From WRMS01 sp038562165 (GTDB taxonomy: Bacteria > Bacillota > Peptococcia > DRI-13 > UBA5745): a DNA stretch of 64,000 nucleotides. The notes under the pieces are model-generated. The model was not told the DNA's origin. It ran no database searches and saw only the letters and a list, made by a program, of their open reading frames with translations. Each line of letters opens with the position of its first letter. The first letter of the stretch is position 1. This document shows positions 58,724-64,000 of the stretch, in pieces. The position numbers and the translations under genes were made by a program. The stretch is taken from the NCBI GenBank assembly GCA_038562165.1, contig JBCFAO010000007.1:1-64000 (forward strand), given 5' to 3'.

Positions 58724-60130
58724 ATGAACACGGAAATTAAAGCATACCTTCAACAATGGCTCCGGGATAACCGGCAGGAGTTCTATCAGCTTGCGGACTA
58801 CATATGGGATAACCCGGAGCTGGGGCTGGAGGAGTTTAAGGCCTGCACTGCAATCAAAGGACTTTTGGAAAAACATGGCTTTACCGTCGCAACCGGCCTT
58901 GCCGGCATGCCCACCTCTATGATTGCATCCTACGGCAGCTCCGGTCCAAAGGTGGGCATCAACGTAGAATATGACTGCCTGCCCGGCCTGTCCCAGAAAG
59001 CGGATAGCGACCATCCCGACCCGGTTATTCCCGGCGCCCCGGGACAGGGCTGCGGCCACAACATTCTCGGTTCGACAGCGGTTTTTGCAGGGGTCGCCTT
59101 GCGTTATGCCTTTGAACAATTCGGCATCAATGCAACCCTCAAACTGTTCGGCTCCCCTGCCGAAGAATTCAGCGTAGGCAAGCCCCACATGGGGCGGGCC
59201 GGCCTTTACCGTGACATCGACTTCTTTATCGACTGGCACCCATGGAATTATAACCGGGCCGACTACGACACCTGCAACAGTGTTTTCAGCGTCAAGTATC
59301 ACTGGCGGGGCAAGACCGCCCACGGCGCCGCTCCCTGGGAGGGCAGAAGCGCAATGGATGCGGGCATGCTATTCGGCCACGCAGTAGAAATCCTGCGGGA
59401 ACATTTGATTTCTGCACCTGCGGATTCCGCCAATACGGTCAACTACAATTTCAGCGATACCGGCCCCGAATTTCCCAATATCGTGCCGGATCGGGCAAGT
59501 ATTTGGCTATACGGGCGCTTCAACGAAATCGGGCAAGCCGAGGACGCCCTGCGGCGCATTACCCTCTGTGCGGAAGGGGCGGCTATGGCCACCGAGACTA
59601 CGGTGGAACGTGAGATACTCACCTTTACCCACAATAAGCTTCCCAATAAGACGCTGTCCCAGGTGGTTCACCGCAATTTTGCAGCCTATGGCCCGCCGGA
59701 TTTCACCTCCGGGGAGCAGGACTTTGTCAAAGGCATGCAAAAAAATGCAGGCCTTGAACCGGTAGGCTTGGATACCGACCTTAAGGAATTCGGTCCCTCC
59801 GGCACCTGCATCTGCGATACCTCCGAGTTTTCCTGGAATGCACCCTACACTACCTTTTGGATGACCATGGCGCCGGCCGGCGGCTGGCATAACTGGATGG
59901 TCACAGCCTGTGCGGGCAACTCCATCGGCAAAAAGACCATGGACAAAGCAAGTCTTGTCATGGCAGCCTCCGTAGCGGATATTTTATCGGAACCAGGCCT
60001 TATTGCCAAGGCCAAAGACGAGCTTAAAGAGCGCCTGAACGGACGCACATATCAGGGCCTGCTGCCTGATACGGTGAAGCCCCCCCTGGGCATGAACAAG
60101 GCTATCATGCAGAAGTATTTTCCCCAATAA
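58724..60130 (+). CDS. M20-family amidohydrolase (AbgB/aminoacylase-like)
   Basis: A 468-residue di-metal peptidase-family enzyme. Motifs are NVEYDCLPGLSQKAD, GQGCGHNILGSTAVFAG (metal histidine), LFGSPAEEFSVGKPHM (catalytic and metal glutamates, about 145-160), DWHPWN, and the dimerisation-domain segment WRGKTAHGAAPWEGRSAMDA. Similarity is strongest to the p-aminobenzoyl-glutamate hydrolase B subunit and related N-acyl amino-acid hydrolases. AAAGGAGACG precedes the start, 11 bp after dctM. It probably deacylates or hydrolyses an amide brought in by the TRAP system and hands the product to the LarA-family enzyme downstream. Confidence 0.88.
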   Translation: MNTEIKAYLQQWLRDNRQEFYQLADYIWDNPELGLEEFKACTAIKGLLEKHGFTVATGLAGMPTSMIASYGSSGPKVGINVEYDCLPGLSQKADSDHPDPVIPGAPGQGCGHNILGSTAVFAGVALRYAFEQFGINATLKLFGSPAEEFSVGKPHMGRAGLYRDIDFFIDWHPWNYNRADYDTCNSVFSVKYHWRGKTAHGAAPWEGRSAMDAGMLFGHAVEILREHLISAPADSANTVNYNFSDTGPEFPNIVPDRASIWLYGRFNEIGQAEDALRRITLCAEGAAMATETTVEREILTFTHNKLPNKTLSQVVHRNFAAYGPPDFTSGEQDFVKGMQKNAGLEPVGLDTDLKEFGPSGTCICDTSEFSWNAPYTTFWMTMAPAGGWHNWMVTACAGNSIGKKTMDKASLVMAASVADILSEPGLIAKAKDELKERLNGRTYQGLLPDTVKPPLGMNKAIMQKYFPQ

Positions 60131-60150
60131 GATAATAAGGAGGCCCGTTT

Positions 60151-61428
60151 ATGGCGGTCTTTCATCTGCCTTACGGAGACGGCAAAATAGAATTCACCCT
60201 TGAGGATCAACGGATTGCAGGCGTGTTAGGTTCGCAAATACATGACCTTAAGCCTAAGGGGGATGAACGGGAGATGGTTCGCTATGCACTGGAGCATCCC
60301 CTCGGCGCTTCCCGGCTCAGTGAGCTTGCCAAAGGCAAAAAGCACATCGCCATTATTTCCAGCGACCACACCCGGCCGGTACCAAGCCGCATCATTATGC
60401 CCCAGCTCCTCAAGGAAATCCGCACAGGCAACCCGGCAGCAGAAATCACCATAGTGATTGCAACGGGCTGCCATCGCCGGACCACGAAGCAGGAAATTCA
60501 GGAGAAATACGGCAGCGAGATAGCAGAACGGGAAACCTTTCTCATTCATGACTGCAAAACCGATGATCTTGTGCATCTGGGGAAGCTGCCCTCCGGCGGC
60601 CCCCTATTAGTCAACGGCATTGTAGGACGCTGCGATCTGCTGGTAGCGGAAGGCTTTATTGAACCCCATCTTTCGGCAGGCTTTTCCGGCGGCAGAAAAA
60701 GCCTGCTGCCGGGTATTGCCAGCTACAAATCGGTGATGTCCTTCCATAGCGGATCAATTCTATCAAGCCCTTGCGCACGGACAGGAATACTGAAACACAA
60801 TCCTGTTCACGAGGATTCCCTTTGGGCGGCAAAGGCTGCCAAATTGGCCTTTATCTGCAACGTAGTACTCAACGAAAACAAAGAAATCGTCTGCGCCGTA
60901 GCAGGCGGTTTTGAAGAAGCCCATGCTGCCGGTTGTGCTTTTTTGCAGGAGCACTGCATCGTAGATGCAGTGCCCGCAGAAATCGTGGTCACCACAAACG
61001 GCGGCTACCCGTTGGATCAGGACCTATATCAGGCAGTCAAAGGGATGACGGCGGCTGAGGCCACCGTAAAACCCGGCGGTGTCATTATTATGCTGGCCCA
61101 GTCCCGCTGCGGCCACGGCAGCCAGGCTTTTTACAATATGTTTCTTGAAGAAAATAACCCCGCCCGCCTGCTGGAAACAATCTTAGCCATACCGCCGGAG
61201 CAGACGAAAATGGACCAGTGGGAAGCACAAATCCTTGCCCGCATACTGGCCCGGACTCCGGTGATCTACATATCCCGGCTGCCGGACACAATGGTTAGGG
61301 AGTTTGGGATGATTCCGGCCGGCTCCCTTGAGGAGGCCATGGACAAAGCGGAAAATCTGCTGCAAAACCCAAAGGCGAAAGTAACGGTGATCCCCAACGG
61401 CATTGCCGTCATCGTAAAACCGTTATAG
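60151..61428 (+). CDS. LarA-family nickel-pincer 2-hydroxyacid racemase/epimerase
   Basis: A 425-residue protein whose active-site residues fall almost at the canonical LarA numbers: Asp72 and Arg75 (SDHTRPVP), His108 (ATGCHR), His173 (EPHLSAG), Lys183 (GGRKSLLPG), His199 (SFHSG) and a QxxK pair in LYQAVKG. These are the nickel-pincer nucleotide and substrate residues. AAGGAGG precedes the ATG. It is the last gene of the TRAP-M20 operon, stopping four bases before the convergent gltD. Substrate: a 2-hydroxyacid, perhaps released by the M20 enzyme. It differs markedly from the other two LarA-type proteins in this window, which suggests a different substrate. Confidence 0.86.
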   Translation: MAVFHLPYGDGKIEFTLEDQRIAGVLGSQIHDLKPKGDEREMVRYALEHPLGASRLSELAKGKKHIAIISSDHTRPVPSRIIMPQLLKEIRTGNPAAEITIVIATGCHRRTTKQEIQEKYGSEIAERETFLIHDCKTDDLVHLGKLPSGGPLLVNGIVGRCDLLVAEGFIEPHLSAGFSGGRKSLLPGIASYKSVMSFHSGSILSSPCARTGILKHNPVHEDSLWAAKAAKLAFICNVVLNENKEIVCAVAGGFEEAHAAGCAFLQEHCIVDAVPAEIVVTTNGGYPLDQDLYQAVKGMTAAEATVKPGGVIIMLAQSRCGHGSQAFYNMFLEENNPARLLETILAIPPEQTKMDQWEAQILARILARTPVIYISRLPDTMVREFGMIPAGSLEEAMDKAENLLQNPKAKVTVIPNGIAVIVKPL

Positions 61429-61432
61429 CAAT

Positions 61433-62914
61433 CTACAGGTTGGTATAGCCCATAAGATATTCGTCAACCTCCTTGGCCGCCAGCCGTCCTTCCGCAATAG
61501 CCCAAACAACCAGGGACTGGCCCCGGCGCATATCCCCGGCAGCAAAAACCTTATCCACTCCCGTACTGTATTTGCCTTGGGCGGTTTGCACATTGCTGCG
61601 CCCATCCCGCAAAAGACCGAAGGATTCCGGAACATAATCCTCGGGGCCGAGAAAGCCCGCCGCAATCAGCAGCAAATCGCAGGGAACCGTTTTTTCCGAG
61701 CCGGGGATTTCCGTCATCACCATTTTCCCGTCCTTGTTTTCAGGTTTAAGCGATACCGTAAGTATAGATTTTACATTGCCCCCATCGTCGGTCATGAGTT
61801 CCTTAACCGTGGTCTGGTAAATACGGGGATCCGCGCCAAACACCGCAATGGCTTCCTCCTGGCCATAATCAGTCTTGCAGACGAAAGGCCACTGGGGCCA
61901 GGGATTATTTTCCCCCCGCTGGTCGGGCAGCTTCGGCATCATCTCAATTTGCACAACGGATTTGCAGCCCTGGCGAATGGAAGTGCCAACACAATCGTTG
62001 CCTGTGTCGCCGCCGCCAATGATCACCACCTGCTTGCCCTTGGCGCTTATATACTTGCCGTCCTTGAGGCCTGAGTTCAAAAGGCTCTTCGTGGTTGCTC
62101 CCAGAAAATCCACGGCAAAATGAACGCCCCCTGCCTCCCGGTTTTTGGCGGCCAGGTCCCGGGGCTTTTTGGCTCCGCAGCACAGGATTATTGCATCGCA
62201 GCTTTCCAGCAGCTCCTTGGCTGCTATGTCTTTGCCAACGTCAATGCCGGTGCGGAATTCAACGCCTTCTGCCGTCATCAGCCTGACCCGGCGCTCTACG
62301 ATCTCTTTTTCCAGCTTCATATTGGGGATGCCATACATAAGCAGCCCGCCTATACGGTCCTCCCGCTCAAATACGGTGACACTGTGGCCCCTCAGGTTAA
62401 GCTGGTCCGCCGCAGCCAGCCCTGCCGGCCCCGAGCCCACAACAGCCACCTTTTTCCCGGTACGCACTCTCGGTATCCGGGGAGCTACAACGCCGGCTGA
62501 GAAACCATCCTCAATTATGCCCAGCTCATTTTCCTTGATGGTTACCGGATTGCCGTTTAAACCACAGGTACATGCCGCCTCACACAAAGCGGGACATACC
62601 CGCCCGGTGAACTCCGGGAAATTATTGGTCTTATGCAGCCTTTTAAGAGCCTGTTTGAAGCTGCCGTTATACACCAGGTCATTCCACTCGGGAATCAGAT
62701 TATGCAGGGGGCAGCCGGACACGGCTCCCCCAAGCAGCACCATGCCAAACTGACAGTAGGGCACGCCGCATTCCATACAGCGGGCTCCCTGTTTTTGCCG
62801 CTGCTCCTTGGGGAGCATAGGATGAAATTCCCTCCAGTGCTTGATTCTTGCCAGCGGCTCCTCGGCAGGATTACCGCAGCGTTCATATTCCAAAAATCCA
62901 GTGGGCTTTCCCAT
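61433..62914 (-). CDS. gltD: Glutamate synthase (NADPH), small subunit
   Basis: A 493-residue flavoprotein. The N-terminal Fe-S region carries the cysteine pattern CMECGVPYCQ...GCPLHNLIPEWN (about 46-75). The FAD site is GKKVAVVGSGPAGLAAADQL (about 153-172), the NADPH site KQVVIIGGGDTGNDCVG (about 290-306), and the C-terminus has VFAAGDMRRGQSLVVWAIAEGR. It passes NADPH electrons to the large subunit for glutamate synthesis from glutamine and 2-oxoglutarate. GGGGAGGGAAAG ribosome site. It lies downstream of and nearly adjacent to gltB. Confidence 0.94.
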   Translation of the reverse strand: MGKPTGFLEYERCGNPAEEPLARIKHWREFHPMLPKEQRQKQGARCMECGVPYCQFGMVLLGGAVSGCPLHNLIPEWNDLVYNGSFKQALKRLHKTNNFPEFTGRVCPALCEAACTCGLNGNPVTIKENELGIIEDGFSAGVVAPRIPRVRTGKKVAVVGSGPAGLAAADQLNLRGHSVTVFEREDRIGGLLMYGIPNMKLEKEIVERRVRLMTAEGVEFRTGIDVGKDIAAKELLESCDAIILCCGAKKPRDLAAKNREAGGVHFAVDFLGATTKSLLNSGLKDGKYISAKGKQVVIIGGGDTGNDCVGTSIRQGCKSVVQIEMMPKLPDQRGENNPWPQWPFVCKTDYGQEEAIAVFGADPRIYQTTVKELMTDDGGNVKSILTVSLKPENKDGKMVMTEIPGSEKTVPCDLLLIAAGFLGPEDYVPESFGLLRDGRSNVQTAQGKYSTGVDKVFAAGDMRRGQSLVVWAIAEGRLAAKEVDEYLMGYTNL

Positions 62915-62916
62915 AG

Positions 62917-64000
62917 CTACTCTTTCCCTCCCCTTGTATTCGCATAAAACGCTTCAATTTTCGCCTGCTCCGGATCCAGACCCCTTTCCTCAAAAAGGAC
63001 TATAGAACGCAGCATTTTATCGTAATCATGGGGCAGTATTTTCTTAAAGCAATGAGCTTTTGCCTCCAGATCAGCCAGAATTTCCTTGCCCTTTACCGAT
63101 CCGGTCATAGCCACATGCTCTTCAATCATGACCCTTATCTCTTCAACATCCTTCTTGTCCCTTACCTGTTCAAGACTTACCATTTCTTTATTGACCCGCA
63201 TATACAGCGTGCTGTCTTCATCCCAAACATAGGCGATTCCTCCGGACATGCCGGCAGCAAAATTTTTGCCGGTGCCGCCAAGGACCACCACACGGCCGCC
63301 GGTCATGTATTCGCAGCCGTGGTCGCCTACGCCCTCCACAACGGCATAAGCGCCGGAGTTTCTGACGGCAAACCGTTCTCCGGCCACGCCGCTTATGAAT
63401 GCCTTGCCGGAGGTAGCGCCATACAGGGCCACATTGCCTATGATAATATTTTCATGGGCCTTGTATTTTGCGGTTTTTGGCAAAAATACGGCAAGCTTTC
63501 CTCCGGAGAGGCCTTTGCCGAAATAATCGTTGCTGTCCCCTTCCAGCGTTATGGTCAGCCCTTTGGGAATAAAGGCCCCAAAGGATTGGCCGCCGCCGCC
63601 CTGGCAATTTATGGTGAAGGTGTCCTCGGGCAATGCTTCGCCGTGATAACGGGTAATATCAGACCCCAGAATAGTCCCCAGGGTACGGTCCGTACTGGAA
63701 ACTTTCACCGCCACCGATTTTTTCCTGCCCTTTTCCAGGGCGGCTCCCAACTCTTTTAAAAGCACTTTCATATCCATGGTCTCTTCCAGTTTGAAATCAT
63801 AAATATCGGCGCCGTCAAAATGGGTTTTAACCTTAGTTCCCTGGTAAGGATTATACAAAATAGCGGACATATCCACCGTAGCGGCCCTTTCGTTTACGGC
63901 TTTTTCCCGTACCTTCAGGAGATCGCTGCGGCCCACCAGCTCTTCAACAGTCCTTACGCCAAGATTCGCCATATGCTCCCGCAATTCTTCCGCGATAAAA
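62917..64000 (-). CDS. gltB: Glutamate synthase large subunit, C-terminal part (cut by window edge)
   Basis: About 360 residues of the C-terminus of the large subunit. The reading frame stays open to base 64000 (FIAEELREHMANLGVRTVEEL), so the 5' end lies outside. The visible part is the end of the FMN domain followed by the right-handed beta-helix (GXGXG) domain, with repeats such as DYFGKGLSGGKLAVF, IIGNVALYGATSGKAFISGVAGERFAVRNSGAYAVVEGVGDHGCEYMTGG and NFAAGMSGGIAYVWDED. These repeats hold the ammonia tunnel of the enzyme. It is followed after two bases by gltD. Confidence 0.93.
   Translation of the reverse strand, partial: FIAEELREHMANLGVRTVEELVGRSDLLKVREKAVNERAATVDMSAILYNPYQGTKVKTHFDGADIYDFKLEETMDMKVLLKELGAALEKGRKKSVAVKVSSTDRTLGTILGSDITRYHGEALPEDTFTINCQGGGGQSFGAFIPKGLTITLEGDSNDYFGKGLSGGKLAVFLPKTAKYKAHENIIIGNVALYGATSGKAFISGVAGERFAVRNSGAYAVVEGVGDHGCEYMTGGRVVVLGGTGKNFAAGMSGGIAYVWDEDSTLYMRVNKEMVSLEQVRDKKDVEEIRVMIEEHVAMTGSVKGKEILADLEAKAHCFKKILPHDYDKMLRSIVLFEERGLDPEQAKIEAFYANTRGGKE

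Overview
The window comes from an anaerobic, endospore-forming member of the Bacillota (Clostridia-like). The lineage call rests on a ylbJ-type sporulation membrane gene, Shine-Dalgarno-rich starts, a biotin-dependent Na+-translocating decarboxylase with acyl-CoA dehydrogenase and EtfAB, Pta, a class I (oxygen-labile) two-subunit fumarase, and several sigma-54 activators. There are no rRNA or tRNA genes, phage genes, CRISPR arrays or intact insertion sequences. About 53 protein genes can be supported, most of them catabolic or transport genes arranged as small islands, each with its own regulator.

Layout. 0-3.1 kb: tandem repeats resembling an IS end, a PucR-type regulator, and a two-gene operon of unknown function. 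3.2-10 kb (minus): an amidohydrolase and a complete oligopeptide-type ABC importer. 10.6-12.6 kb: two convergent aspartoacylase-family hydrolases, then an IclR regulator. 14-17.9 kb: an NhaC-type antiporter and a PLP-dependent gamma-lyase-like enzyme behind a promoter with MerR-type 19-bp spacing, with the MerR gene divergent. 17.9-21.6 kb: fumarase and a sigma-54 activator. 21.9-31.6 kb (plus): a sigma-54 promoter followed by a second gamma-lyase-like gene, a second Dpp/Opp importer, three genes of unknown function (one with a MoaB/CinA-like signature) and a divergent LarA-superfamily gene. 31.6-34.8 kb: a surface beta-propeller/CARDB protein and a copper-amine-oxidase-N-domain protein. 35.3-41.7 kb: a PAS/AAA+/Fis sigma-54 activator, a LarA racemase, an IlvD/Edd homologue that lacks all three Fe-S cysteines, and an ion-transporter-superfamily permease; the last two units are divergent, each behind a perfect GG-N10-GC sigma-54 promoter. 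41.9-49.2 kb (minus): Na+-pumping decarboxylase, thioesterase, acyl-CoA dehydrogenase and EtfAB. 49.9-53.8 kb: pta, tmcAL, ylbJ. 54.5-61.4 kb: a GntR regulator, a TRAP transporter, an M20 amidohydrolase and a third LarA-family gene, with matching palindromic operators in front of the regulator and the transporter. 61.4-64 kb (minus): glutamate synthase small subunit and the C-terminal part of the large subunit, cut by the window edge.

How it fits together. The theme is uptake of small carboxylates, acylated amino acids or peptides (two ABC importers, one TRAP, one IT-type permease, one NhaC), their hydrolysis or cleavage (amidohydrolases, aspartoacylase-like enzymes, PLP lyases), racemisation or dehydration of 2-hydroxyacids (three LarA-family proteins, IlvD-like), and energy recovery by a Na+ decarboxylase, acyl-CoA oxidation through ETF, and Pta. 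The true substrates cannot be read from the sequence.

The strongest candidates for undescribed biology are the sigma-54-controlled LarA / cluster-less IlvD / permease divergon (35.3-41.7 kb) and the lyase-Dpp-unknown trio-LarA-like island (21.9-31.6 kb). Intergenic spaces between islands also hold at least five short elements (about 150-260 bp) built from inverted clusters of a 20-22 bp repeat at a period near 41 bp. These look like internally deleted mobile-element ends.
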